NCBI GenBank assembly: GCA_036405135.1
Contig: DASWYF010000013.1
Span: 124,001-188,000 of the forward strand
DNA length: 64,000 bases
Direction: 5' to 3'
Origin: Verrucomicrobiia bacterium
Lineage (GTDB): Bacteria; Verrucomicrobiota; Verrucomicrobiia; Limisphaerales; JAEYXS01
Every line of letters starts with the position of its first letter. The first letter of the stretch is position 1. Positions 24,506 through 33,076 of this stretch are shown here, one piece after another. A model generated the notes under the pieces. The model worked only from the letters and a program-made list of their open reading frames with translations, was not told the origin of the DNA and ran no database searches. The translations under genes were made by a program, and so were the position numbers.

Positions 24506-25246
24506 CTACCTCGGCTTGACTGCACACACGATCACCGTGCGCCCTAACAGCATATCCGCGCGATTCATGGAGTCTACGAGAGGGGCGTTGTGCGCATCGA
24601 TCGTCTTGTATTTGCTCACTTCCTTGTTCCGCGCCAAGGTGCCGAACAATTGGATGGGCAGATAAAACAGGATGAACGCCGGGATGGACGAGCGCTGATA
24701 CTTGTCCACGCTGAACTTCACGTCTTCAAAACCCGCATCCATCATCGTATGCCCGATGTAGAAGCTGGACACCGGATTGATATGACCGCCCGTCGTGTAG
24801 AGATTGCTGTTCTTCACGGGCAGGGGACCGAAGAGATTCCAGTAACCGCAGGAAAAGAACCGCATCCGCGACTTGATGTTCAGGATGTTCGGTGTGCTCA
24901 GGATGCACACGCCGCCTGGCTTCAGGATGCGATAAAACTCCCGGATTGTTTCGCGGTAATGTTCCAGATGCTCGATCACCTCTGTGGCCGTCACAATGTC
25001 GAACGTGTTATCCGCGTAAGGCAGCTTTTCGTGGTTCAGGTTGGCCACATCCACCTTTTGGCCCGGTACATTCATGAGCTTGTCGGTGTAATCACACGCC
25101 GATGATTCCACCCCGAACCGTTCCTTCATCAATTGGATCAACTGTCCGCGTCCTGAGCCGACATCAAGATGCTTCTTGAGAGGCTTTTTGGCGTGATAGC
25201 CGGCCACCAGGTCCAATACCGCTGAATAGATTATTTCTGTGCTCAC
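24506..25246 (-). CDS. Class I SAM-dependent methyltransferase
   Basis: 246 residues from GTG 25246. The open frame runs on to 25918, but that part is the antisense of rfbD and not credible. Motif I is HLDVGSGRGQLIQLM, motif II DIVTATEVIEHLEHY and post-motif FYRILKPGGVCILSTPN. A C-terminal hydrophobic stretch (SIPAFILFYLPIQLFGTLA) may associate with the membrane, as in methyltransferases acting on lipid-linked sugars or quinones. Cotranscribed with the GT4 gene, so a glycan or glycolipid substrate is likely. Confidence 0.85.
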   Translation of the reverse strand: MSTEIIYSAVLDLVAGYHAKKPLKKHLDVGSGRGQLIQLMKERFGVESSACDYTDKLMNVPGQKVDVANLNHEKLPYADNTFDIVTATEVIEHLEHYRETIREFYRILKPGGVCILSTPNILNIKSRMRFFSCGYWNLFGPLPVKNSNLYTTGGHINPVSSFYIGHTMMDAGFEDVKFSVDKYQRSSIPAFILFYLPIQLFGTLARNKEVSKYKTIDAHNAPLVDSMNRADMLLGRTVIVCAVKPR

Positions 25247-25351
25247 GATGATTTCGGGCAAACTCCGCAACCGAACTGCCTGCGGTTCCTTACGTTCTAA
25301 AAGGGGTGACGACTGGCATTCAAGCGCAGACTCTGTCAATCTGCACGAAAC

Positions 25352-26254
25352 ATGAGCGGTCCAACGCTTCAAAAAGTCCTCATCACCGGTGCCGATGGCC
25401 TGCTGGCGCAAGCCATGAAAGCCCTGAATCCTGCGGGATTTGACCTGATTTTCTGCACCCGCAGCGAGTTGGACCTCCAAGATTCCGGCCAAATGGCCCG
25501 CCAGTTGGATGCCCTCCAGCCCGCCATCGTCATCAATACCGCCGCCTATAACTTGGTGGATAAGTGCGAGGTGGAACGCGACCTCTCGTGGGCGATCAAT
25601 GCCGCCGGCCCAAAGATCATGGCGGAACTCACTACTCAGCGCGGCATCAAGCTCATTCATTACGGGACCGATTACGTTTTCGATGGTGCCCAGCGCGTGC
25701 CTTACACGGAGGAGGATACCCCCAACGCCATCAACCATTACGCCGCAGGCAAACTGGCCGGTGAACAAGCCGTCCTGGCCGCCAGCCCGAACCATCTGGT
25801 CCTGCGCACGAGTTGGCTCTTTGGCATCAACCCCATCCGTCCGCAACGTTCCTACATCCACGCCATCATCCGGCAGGCCTTGGATGGCAAACCCATCCGC
25901 GCCACCACCGATCAGCAAGCCGTCCCGACCTACGTAGGTGACTTAGCCCAGTGGACTTTCGAACTGGCCACTAAAAAGACCAGCGGCCTCTACCACGCCG
26001 TGAATGACGAAGGCCTGAGCCGTTACGACTGGACTAAAGAAATCCTAGCCACTGCCCAAGCCCAAGGCCTGATCGCCACCATCCCGTCAGTCGAGCCTGT
26101 GACCACCGCTTTCTTCAATTCCACCATCCGCCGCTCCACCTATAGCTGGCTGAGTAACGCCAAGCTGACAGCAGCCTTGGGCCACCCACTCGGCTCATGG
26201 AAAAATGGCATGCAAACGATGCTCCGCCAGCCGCTTTGGCCGGAAAATGTTTGA
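25352..26254 (+). CDS. rfbD: dTDP-4-dehydrorhamnose reductase family protein
   Basis: 300 residues, short-chain reductase of the RmlD/RfbD group. NAD(P)-binding loop VLITGADGLLAQAMKAL, VINTAAYNLVDKCEVE, YGTDYVFDGAQRVPYTEEDT, the catalytic Y-x3-K in HYAAGKLAGEQA and VLRTSWLFG. It reduces a dTDP-4-keto-6-deoxyhexose. RmlA and RmlB are not in the window; an RmlC-like gene lies 1.1 kb downstream, beyond a toxin-like pair. Divergent from the methyltransferase gene. Confidence 0.9.
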   Translation: MSGPTLQKVLITGADGLLAQAMKALNPAGFDLIFCTRSELDLQDSGQMARQLDALQPAIVINTAAYNLVDKCEVERDLSWAINAAGPKIMAELTTQRGIKLIHYGTDYVFDGAQRVPYTEEDTPNAINHYAAGKLAGEQAVLAASPNHLVLRTSWLFGINPIRPQRSYIHAIIRQALDGKPIRATTDQQAVPTYVGDLAQWTFELATKKTSGLYHAVNDEGLSRYDWTKEILATAQAQGLIATIPSVEPVTTAFFNSTIRRSTYSWLSNAKLTAALGHPLGSWKNGMQTMLRQPLWPENV

Positions 26255-26324
26255 GTAGATCAGGTGTTTTGCTCGCTTGCTGTAAAGCAGTGGATGATTT
26301 ACTCTCTTAATAGAAAGTTACGTC

Positions 26325-26546
26325 ATGTCTGACCAAGAGATTCAACAGCTTGAGAACCAGTTTCCGACAGTTTCTGGCTCGGCGTTTGCTGCTGCACGGG
26401 AGCAAGTTTTGTTATCCGGGCAAAGCGTCTTGCAGTCTGAGAATGGGGTCATATACGAAGTTTTTCCTGATGGACATCGGGTGGAAGTAAAAAGGATTGA
26501 ACCGCCTGTTCAGTTTGTGACTGGCAGTATTTTTACTATCAAGTGA
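26325..26546 (+). CDS. Small protein preceding a zeta-toxin-like gene, candidate antitoxin
   Basis: 73 residues, soluble. The C-terminal half (VIYEVFPDGHRVEVKRIEPP) forms a short beta-hairpin-like segment, a pattern often seen in the small ORF ahead of zeta-like kinases. It ends in a GTGA overlap with the next gene, so the two are translationally coupled. More AT-rich than its neighbours. The antitoxin role is inferred only from position and size. Confidence 0.6.
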   Translation: MSDQEIQQLENQFPTVSGSAFAAAREQVLLSGQSVLQSENGVIYEVFPDGHRVEVKRIEPPVQFVTGSIFTIK

Positions 26547-27289
26547 GTCAATCAGTTCCACGGCTGCGTATGTTTGCCGGACCAAATGGCTCAGGCAAAA
26601 GCACATTGAAGTCGTATCTTCCGCAAAACCTGCTTGGCGTATATCTGAACCCGGACGAAATAGAGCAAGAGATTCGCAGACAAGGGTGCCTTGATTTTGC
26701 TTCCTATAGCGTAAGTGCGAATGAGCGAGAGATTCGCACGTTTTTCGCCAGTTCCAAATTTTTGCAAGACGAAGGCTTTGGAGGGATATCTGATAAACTT
26801 GTTTTGGTTGGAAGTCGCCTGGATTTTAGCGAAGTTGAAATTAACTCCTATTTGGCTTCGGTAACAGTAGATTTTATCAGGCAAAAGCTGCTGGCACATC
26901 AGATATCTTTCACGTTTGAGACAGTAATGTCGCATCCGGGTAAAATAGATATCTTAATTCAAGCGCAAGCGTTGGGATATCGGACTTATCTGTATTTTGT
27001 CGCTACGGACGATCCGGCAATCAATGTTTCGCGCGTTCGCAATCGAGTGGCCCTGAATGGACATAACGTTCCAGAGGACAAAATAGTCCTGCGGTATGCA
27101 CGTTCACTGGATTTGTTGATGGATGCCATCCGGTACACGAACAGGGCTTATGTTTTTGACAATTCAGGAGATAGCAAAGAAGGCACTCAGACTTGGCTGG
27201 CTGAAATTACAGACGGCAAGAAATTGGAATTGAAGACGGGAGGGATGCCTGCGTGGTTCAGACGTTCGGTTCTCGACAAGATTGTTTGA
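26543..27289 (+). CDS. Zeta-toxin-like P-loop kinase
   Basis: 248 residues from GTG 26543. Walker A FAGPNGSGKSTLKSYL, then LNPDEIEQEIR, the substrate-binding FTFETVMSHPGK and Lid region RVRNRVALNGHNVPEDKIVL followed by AYVFDNSG. Zeta toxins phosphorylate UDP-N-acetylglucosamine and related sugars, blocking wall synthesis; close relatives have other substrates. It could be a toxin or a sugar-nucleotide kinase used by the surrounding glycan operon. Codon use is visibly richer in A/T than the flanking genes, which suggests recent transfer. Confidence 0.78.
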   Translation: MSQSVPRLRMFAGPNGSGKSTLKSYLPQNLLGVYLNPDEIEQEIRRQGCLDFASYSVSANEREIRTFFASSKFLQDEGFGGISDKLVLVGSRLDFSEVEINSYLASVTVDFIRQKLLAHQISFTFETVMSHPGKIDILIQAQALGYRTYLYFVATDDPAINVSRVRNRVALNGHNVPEDKIVLRYARSLDLLMDAIRYTNRAYVFDNSGDSKEGTQTWLAEITDGKKLELKTGGMPAWFRRSVLDKIV

Positions 27290-27355
27290 TTTTTCCGCCC
27301 CAAAACAAAATCCTCGAATCTCCCGTCCTCTCACGCATAATTTGGCCGCTTTCGA

Positions 27356-27877
27356 ATGACTGCGGTTTGGCACACAGTGGATTTGCCTGCAAAAGGCATG
27401 GCGGAGATTCCCGGACTTCCGGGTGTCCGGCTGGAGGCCATTCCCGTGTTTCATGATACCCGCGGTTCCCTGCATGAACTCTGGCGCGCGGATGAAATTC
27501 CCGAGGGTTACGCTCCTCAGATGGCTTGCTCCTCTTGGTCTGCTCCCGGTGTCGAGCGTGGACCGCATCAGCATGTCGGGCAGGACGACTATTTCACTTT
27601 TGTAGGACCGTCGGAATTTTTGGTCGTTCTGTGGGATGCCCGTCCCGGTGCGGCCGGGCCGGAAGTCGGCTGGCGCATGAACGTGGGCCAGTCCAAGCCC
27701 ACGCGCATCTATGTGCCGCGCGGTGTCATCCATGGCTACCGCAACATCGGCCAGAGCAACGGACTGGTGGTCACCGTCACAAATCTTTTGTTCCGCGGCT
27801 GGGGCCGCAAAGAACCGGTGGATGAGATTCGCCACGAGTGCGATCCATCTTCACCTTATCGTTTTCCTGCAACATGA
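27356..27877 (+). CDS. dTDP-4-dehydrorhamnose 3,5-epimerase-like (RmlC family)
   Basis: 173 residues, cupin-like jelly roll. IPVFHDTRGSLHELWRADEI begins the family pattern; the block VERGPHQHVGQDDYFTFVGP takes the place of canonical R-G-L-H-Y-Q, and YVPRGVIHGYRNIG matches the second His region. The altered active-site sequence suggests a relative that handles a different 4-keto sugar, perhaps a 3-epimerase or isomerase. The stop overlaps the next ATG (ATGA). Confidence 0.78.
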   Translation: MTAVWHTVDLPAKGMAEIPGLPGVRLEAIPVFHDTRGSLHELWRADEIPEGYAPQMACSSWSAPGVERGPHQHVGQDDYFTFVGPSEFLVVLWDARPGAAGPEVGWRMNVGQSKPTRIYVPRGVIHGYRNIGQSNGLVVTVTNLLFRGWGRKEPVDEIRHECDPSSPYRFPAT

Positions 27878-29133
27878 TCCATGAACGCAAGCAATGCCGC
27901 GCATGTGGTTCCGCCCGGCTCGAACTGATAGTTGATCTGGGCAAGACCGCCCTGGCGAATGACTTTCTCGATGCCGGTGAGGTCTTCAGCTACAAAACGT
28001 TTTTGCCGCTCCGCCTCCGCTTGTGCCGCGATTGCACCCTCGTGCAATTGGCCGAGGTGGTAGACCCTGGAGTGCTTTATTCGCGTTACGCTTACGTGAC
28101 ATCCAATTCGAAGACGATGGATGAACACCTCTCCAAACAATGCGAACATGTGCTGGCCTCAGCAGGAGTTACCGGCAAAGCCAAAGTGCTGGAGATCGCG
28201 AGCAATACCGGCCTCTATCTGCAGAAGTTCAAAGCCAAGGGTTGCGACGTCATCGGCGTGGAACCAGCGCGCAACATTGCCGAGATCGCTGAGCGCGATG
28301 GCATCCCGACGTGGACGGATTTCTTCAACGCCCATAATGCCGAGCAAGTTCGCCAGGAATGGGGCAGCCCGGATGTCATCCTCGGCCGTCATGTCTTTGC
28401 GCACATTGATGATTTGAATGACCTCGTGAAGGGGCTCGAAGTTCTGGCCCATGAACGCACGTTGGTTGGCTTTGAAGTGCCTTACTTGGTGGACTTCTAT
28501 GAGAAGGCCGAATACGACACCGTCTATCACGAGCATCTTTCCTACGTGTCTGTGCATTCCGTGCAAGCGCTCCTGAAGAACACGCCGTTCCAGTTGGAGC
28601 GTATCGAGTATTATCCGATCCACGGCGGTTCTATTTTGTTCCAGTTCCGTCGCAAGTCTGCTGGTGTGCCGGTGCATGAAAGCGTGGCCGCCTTCTTGAA
28701 GAAGGAAGCAGATATGAAGCTGGCTGAACCATCGACGTGGCAACCGTTCGTGCAAAAGGTGGAGCACATCCGCACCGAGTTGCCGAAGCTTGTGCGGAAG
28801 CTTAAAGCTGAGGGTAAACGTGTTATCGGCTACGGCGCATCCGCGAAGGGTAACACGCTGCTGAACACCTGCGGCCTGACAGACAAAGACCTCGATTACA
28901 TCATCGACAACACACCTTTCAAACAAGGCAAGGTCGCGCCCGGTTCATGGATTCCCGTGAAGCCGCCGGAGACTTTACTCAAGGACCAGCCGGATTACGC
29001 GCTCTTGCTCGCGTGGAATTTTGCCCCAGAGATCGTCCGGCGCGAAGTGGAGTATCAGCAAAAGGGTGGACGTTTCATCGTCCCCATTCCCGCGCCCAAG
29101 ATACTCGAGTTCAATGGCAAACCTGCTCTGTAA
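27874..29133 (+). CDS. NDP-hexose C-methyltransferase-like protein
   Basis: 419 residues from ATG 27874, coupled to the RmlC-like gene. Three-domain architecture: an N-terminal zinc-binding part (CRACGSARLELIVDLG and LRLCRDCTLVQL), a central SAM domain (KVLEIASNTGLYLQKFKAKG, GRHVFAHI) and a C-terminal putative sugar-binding part (GYGASAKGNTLLN). This is the layout of TylCIII-like methyltransferases, which put a methyl group on C3 of a keto-deoxysugar. The second Cys pair of the zinc site is complete. Expected product is a branched deoxysugar. Confidence 0.88.
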   Translation: MIHERKQCRACGSARLELIVDLGKTALANDFLDAGEVFSYKTFLPLRLRLCRDCTLVQLAEVVDPGVLYSRYAYVTSNSKTMDEHLSKQCEHVLASAGVTGKAKVLEIASNTGLYLQKFKAKGCDVIGVEPARNIAEIAERDGIPTWTDFFNAHNAEQVRQEWGSPDVILGRHVFAHIDDLNDLVKGLEVLAHERTLVGFEVPYLVDFYEKAEYDTVYHEHLSYVSVHSVQALLKNTPFQLERIEYYPIHGGSILFQFRRKSAGVPVHESVAAFLKKEADMKLAEPSTWQPFVQKVEHIRTELPKLVRKLKAEGKRVIGYGASAKGNTLLNTCGLTDKDLDYIIDNTPFKQGKVAPGSWIPVKPPETLLKDQPDYALLLAWNFAPEIVRREVEYQQKGGRFIVPIPAPKILEFNGKPAL

Positions 29134-29141
29134 GATTTTAT

Positions 29142-29774
29142 ATGGATTACAACTTCAGTGTCAGTTTCTGGCGTAAACGTGCGGTGAAGGCCGCCTTGGA
29201 CCGCCGGGATGACAACCGCACTTGGGGCGGTTTCCGTTTTAGAAAATTTCCCTCAGATGGTATCGCGATTCAAGAGCTGCTTTGCCGCTGCCGCCCGCAG
29301 GTCTTGGTGGAGTTGGGCACGCAATATGGCGGCAGCACCTTGTTTTTTTCCTCTTTTGCTGCACAAGCAGGCATTGAGGCCATCGTCACTGCCGACATCG
29401 TGGCTTTAGAACGGCCCAATATCCCCATCGCCACGTTTCTCACCGGTGATGACACTTCGCCGGAGGTCTTTAACAAGATCAAAGAGTTTATCGGTGGCCG
29501 CACATGCTCCATCGTGGTTGATTCAGATCACAATGCGGCACATGTGGACAAGGAGCTGGAACTTTACGCCCCCTTGGTCACGCCCGGCCAGGCGCTCATC
29601 ATGGAAGACACCCATGTGGACGTGCTGGATTTCAAGAAGTTCCGGGAGAATGGCGGGCCGTTGCGCTCCATTCAGAAGTACATGCCCAAGCATCCGGAGT
29701 TTGAGATGACCACGGACATCGAGCCTTATATCACCTCGAATTTTTTTGGCTATTGGGTGAAGAAAACCGCTTAG
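29142..29774 (+). CDS. CmcI-like SAM-dependent methyltransferase/hydroxylase family
   Basis: 210 residues from ATG 29142. The family's pattern is clear: VLVELGTQYGGSTLFFSSFA, then the acidic SIVVDSDHNAAHVDKELELY and TPGQALIMEDTHVD. This group (PF04989), named after cephalosporin CmcI, contains sugar O-methyltransferases such as those decorating rhamnans. Together with the C-methyltransferase it suggests methylated deoxysugar residues on a surface glycan. Confidence 0.82.
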   Translation: MDYNFSVSFWRKRAVKAALDRRDDNRTWGGFRFRKFPSDGIAIQELLCRCRPQVLVELGTQYGGSTLFFSSFAAQAGIEAIVTADIVALERPNIPIATFLTGDDTSPEVFNKIKEFIGGRTCSIVVDSDHNAAHVDKELELYAPLVTPGQALIMEDTHVDVLDFKKFRENGGPLRSIQKYMPKHPEFEMTTDIEPYITSNFFGYWVKKTA

Positions 29775-29795
29775 TCACGACGACGGCGCAGGATC

Positions 29796-30554
29796 ATGAA
29801 CTACAGCCTCATTGTTCCTTACTTCAAGACGCCGGAAGTCACGCGGCTGTGCCTGTATTCCATCTTCAAGTTCAGTGAGGGGAATCCCGAGGTGATCGTG
29901 GTGGATAATGCCCCCGACAGCCCGGAATCTGCGATGCTGAAGGAATTTCCTGGCATCAAACTGGTCAACAACCGCACAGAATTACGCGGCTCGGCGGCCA
30001 ATTTTGAAGCGCTTGATATCGGTCTGCAACACGCCTCGCATGACTTGGTCGGTCTTATCCATAGCGATACGATTTTTCTGCAAAAGGGTTGGGACATCGA
30101 GTGCTTCGGTCGCTTGGAATCAAAGAAACTGGCAGTCCTGAGCACATTTGAACGGGAGGCAAATCCGCTTCGGCCTTTGCGCAAGCGCATCCGCGATTGG
30201 TGGCACGATCTGCGGCATGTGCATCAGCCGGGCTATGAGGCGCAGGGCAAGCTGATGATGTTTTTCTTTCTCACCCGGCTCAGCACGTTGAAACAGTCGG
30301 GCTTTGTCTTCCTGCGCGATGGGCACATCACACCCGCGCACTTTGCCAAAACCGGTTTGCCAGTCGAAGTTATGAGCCTGGTCGAGATCAGCCGACTGAT
30401 GTGGCACACGAGCAACATCACCAGTATTCTCACCGGGCAGATGACTGATCCGGCACTGCTGAAATCTTATCAAACCAAGCGCGAACAATTGCTTCATCAT
30501 CCATTCATGGTGGAGCGCTTCGGTGAGATATTGGCCAAGCACAAGTTGCCTTAA
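29796..30554 (+). CDS. Family 2-like glycosyltransferase
   Basis: 252 residues. The GT-A beginning SLIVPYFKTPEVTRLCLYSI leads to VIVVDNAPDSPESA, and LIHSDTIFLQKGWD supplies a D-x-D-like position. The C-terminal half is not typical of GT2 and has basic clusters. Probably transfers one residue to the glycan whose precursors the preceding genes make. Confidence 0.78.
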   Translation: MNYSLIVPYFKTPEVTRLCLYSIFKFSEGNPEVIVVDNAPDSPESAMLKEFPGIKLVNNRTELRGSAANFEALDIGLQHASHDLVGLIHSDTIFLQKGWDIECFGRLESKKLAVLSTFEREANPLRPLRKRIRDWWHDLRHVHQPGYEAQGKLMMFFFLTRLSTLKQSGFVFLRDGHITPAHFAKTGLPVEVMSLVEISRLMWHTSNITSILTGQMTDPALLKSYQTKREQLLHHPFMVERFGEILAKHKLP

Positions 30555-30561
30555 AGCAAGG

Positions 30562-31686
30562 ATGAGTGTACCGCGTCCAATCTCGGGTAGTCCGCAGAAG
30601 GTGCTTATCACCCAGAAGTTTTCGTCGCTCGGTGGCGGTCAGAAAAGCCTCGTCTATCATCTTGAATTGCTGGACCGGAAGCGGTTCGAGCCGCATGTGA
30701 TGGTTTCCAATACGGGCTGGCTTACGCAGGAGTTGGACCGCTTGCAGATACCTTGGACGCTCGCGAAGTTCGGTCACTGGGGAAACATTTTTTCCCTGCC
30801 GCGTAATCTGATGTTGATCGCCCAGATCAAGCGTTACATCCGCGCCCATGGCATCCGGCTCGTGCATGCGAATGAGCATTGGGTGGGGCCGCCGAGCTAT
30901 TGGGCGGCACAACAATGCGGGATTCCCTCCATCTGTCATTTCCGCACAGGTTTGGATGACCTCACTCCGGGCCGCATCCGCAAATATCTCTATAGTCGGT
31001 TTGATCGTGTGCTGGCGGTGGCGGAGGTGCTGAAAGATCAATTGGTCCGGCATGTCGAACATCCAGAGCGGGTGACCGTCGTGCGAGATGGGGTGGAGCC
31101 GTTTCCAGATGAGCCGAAGTATTATCCGCAACGTGGTTCACGCATCGTCATCAATGTCGGAGCGATCTACCATGTGAAAGGGCAGGCGATCATCCTTGAA
31201 CAGGCGCTTCCTTGGCTGAAAGCGAGTCGCAAGCATTTCATCCTGTTCATCGGAGGTACACGTCAGGATGCAGAATATTTCGAGCGGATGAAACAGGTGG
31301 TGGCGACTGAAGGGTTGCAACGACAGGTGAGATTCCTTGGGCCACGACAGGATGTGCCGCGTCTTTTGCGTGCGGCTGATGTGCTGGCGGCTTATTCCAC
31401 GGTGGAAGGTGTTCCGCGCGTGGTCATGGAAGCCATGTTCGCTGGCCGCCCTGTGATCGTCTCCAATACTCCCGGCATGGCCGAAGTGGTGGTGGATGGC
31501 GAAGTGGGGCGCATCCTGAATTTTGATGACAAGAACACCCCCTTGTCGCAATGTTTACAGGATTTGACGGCACGGTATTCGCATTGGGAGACCATGGGCA
31601 GGAAGGCACGGGAGCGTGCTTTGAGTCGTTATTCCACCCGGGCGATGTGCGAAGCGATCCAGAAGATCTATACCGAACTGTTGTAA
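30562..31686 (+). CDS. Family 4 glycosyltransferase
   Basis: 374 residues from ATG 30562, seven bases after the preceding gene. GT-B: SLGGGQKSLVYHLELLDRKR, LVHANEHWVGPPSYWAAQQ, then INVGAIYHVKGQAIILEQAL, FIGGTRQDAEYF, RFLGPRQDVPRLLRAADVL and YSTVEGVPRVVMEAMFAGRP (E-x7-E). Part of the same operon as its neighbours. Confidence 0.88.
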   Translation: MSVPRPISGSPQKVLITQKFSSLGGGQKSLVYHLELLDRKRFEPHVMVSNTGWLTQELDRLQIPWTLAKFGHWGNIFSLPRNLMLIAQIKRYIRAHGIRLVHANEHWVGPPSYWAAQQCGIPSICHFRTGLDDLTPGRIRKYLYSRFDRVLAVAEVLKDQLVRHVEHPERVTVVRDGVEPFPDEPKYYPQRGSRIVINVGAIYHVKGQAIILEQALPWLKASRKHFILFIGGTRQDAEYFERMKQVVATEGLQRQVRFLGPRQDVPRLLRAADVLAAYSTVEGVPRVVMEAMFAGRPVIVSNTPGMAEVVVDGEVGRILNFDDKNTPLSQCLQDLTARYSHWETMGRKARERALSRYSTRAMCEAIQKIYTELL

Positions 31687-31696
31687 TCGCACGATT

Positions 31697-32296
31697 ATGT
31701 CCGAACCAAAAGCTGAACTGCCTTACTTTGTCCACCCCACGGCGGAGGTGGCGACTTCGGCTGTCATCGGGACGGGCACAAAGATCTGGCATCAAAGTCA
31801 GATCATGGGCGGTGCGCGGATCGGAGATAACTGCAAGCTGGGCAAGTCCGTGTATGTGGACTCCGGGGTGCAGATCGGCAGCAACGTCAAGATTCAGAAC
31901 GGCATCTCGGTCTATAAGGGCGTGACCGTGGAGGATGATGTGCTGCTGGGGCCACACATGGTCTTCACGAACGACTTGTATCCGCGTGCGTTCAACGACA
32001 GTTATGAAATTTTACCCACACTGGTGAAAAAAGGCGCCTCGGTCGGTGCCAATGCCACCATCGTGTGCGGCGTCACCCTCGGGAACTATTGCATGGTAGG
32101 CGCAGGTTCCGTGGTGACCACAGACGTTCCCGACTATGCCTTGGTCGTGGGGAATCCAGCGAGGGTTATAGGTTATGTTTGTGCCTGTGGCAAACGCCTC
32201 GCTGTAGACTATAAAAACAAGCGCGACGGCCAGGTGATGTGCGAGCGTTGCGGCAAACAGTTCAAGATCGAGGCCAGTCAGATATCCGTGATCTGA
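31697..32296 (+). CDS. Left-handed beta-helix N-acetyltransferase (WbpD/WlbB-like) with C-terminal zinc ribbon
   Basis: 199 residues. Hexapeptide repeats cover about 12-155 (IGTGTKIWHQSQIMGGARIG, VQIGSNVKIQNGISVYKGVT, MVGAGSVVTTDVPDYALVVG), matching WbpD/WlbB acetyltransferases, which acetylate the 3-amino group of UDP-GlcNAc3NA. The C-terminus adds VCACGKRLAV and MCERCGKQF, two Cys pairs forming a likely zinc ribbon, also known in some homologues. If active on such a substrate it could feed the amidotransferase genes in the opposite-strand operon. Confidence 0.87.
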   Translation: MSEPKAELPYFVHPTAEVATSAVIGTGTKIWHQSQIMGGARIGDNCKLGKSVYVDSGVQIGSNVKIQNGISVYKGVTVEDDVLLGPHMVFTNDLYPRAFNDSYEILPTLVKKGASVGANATIVCGVTLGNYCMVGAGSVVTTDVPDYALVVGNPARVIGYVCACGKRLAVDYKNKRDGQVMCERCGKQFKIEASQISVI

Positions 32297-32314
32297 GTTC
32301 GCTTCCCTCCTTCA

Positions 32315-33076
32315 GTGAAGACCATCAAATTCAGCCGCGATGCGGCTTTCGAGTCAGCTGTCAAACTGCTGCGTACTGCGCCGGAGAATTACGAACCGGT
32401 GATGCCTAATACGTCCCATGGACGGCCTTTGCCGGACACGGCCTACACACAACGTATTCAATGGCTCGCGGAACGGATCCCTGCCGGCAGCCGGTTGCTG
32501 GATCTCGGCTGCGGACGCGGCGAGATACTCCATTTCTTGGAGCGTGAGCGTAAGGTGAAGTATCTCGGTCTCGAGCGTGATCCAGGCCATCTGGCTTCAT
32601 GTCATTCGGTTGGGATCAAGGCGCTGCTCGCAGATTTTAACGATTTGAGCGACCCGGCCTTGCGCTACGCCTGCAGCCAGCAGTGGGATACCGTGATCAT
32701 CATCGATACGTTAGTTTACTGGCGGTGTCCCTCCGTGGTGTTGGCCGCTTTGAGCGACCGCTGCCAACGGATCTTTGTGACGTTGAACAATGCCGGTCAC
32801 ATCCGTAATCGCTGGCGCGCTATAAGGGGAATCGATACTGAACTGCCGAATGCGCGGGGTTCTTTGACCAAGGGTAACTTGGAGTTTTCGCCCAACTGGT
32901 TCAACAAACGCTGGACCATGCAGAGCTTCGTGGTCTGGAGTGCTGCCATGGGCTATGACGCCCGTCCGGTGGCCCGCCGTAGTGTGAATGCCAAATATCT
33001 GCCGTTGGGATTCTGGCCGGAGCTGACTGCCCGTGCGGTCATGTTCGAGCTGACGCCGTCAGCACGAAAGGCCTGA
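32315..33076 (+). CDS. MetW-like SAM-dependent methyltransferase
   Basis: 253 residues from GTG 32315. Motif I SRLLDLGCGRGEILHFL and KYLGLERDPGHLASCHSVG resemble MetW, followed by VIIIDTLVYWRCPSVVLAAL. Unlike free-standing MetW there is no MetX neighbour; here it ends a glycan operon, so a glycan or lipid methyltransferase is more likely. The stop lies just before the convergent GT9 gene's stop (no gap). Confidence 0.78.
   Translation: MKTIKFSRDAAFESAVKLLRTAPENYEPVMPNTSHGRPLPDTAYTQRIQWLAERIPAGSRLLDLGCGRGEILHFLERERKVKYLGLERDPGHLASCHSVGIKALLADFNDLSDPALRYACSQQWDTVIIIDTLVYWRCPSVVLAALSDRCQRIFVTLNNAGHIRNRWRAIRGIDTELPNARGSLTKGNLEFSPNWFNKRWTMQSFVVWSAAMGYDARPVARRSVNAKYLPLGFWPELTARAVMFELTPSARKA

Noticed and set aside
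25247-25918. Long N-terminal extension of the methyltransferase frame
   Set aside because: It is antisense to rfbD over its length and shows no protein family, while rfbD is clear.
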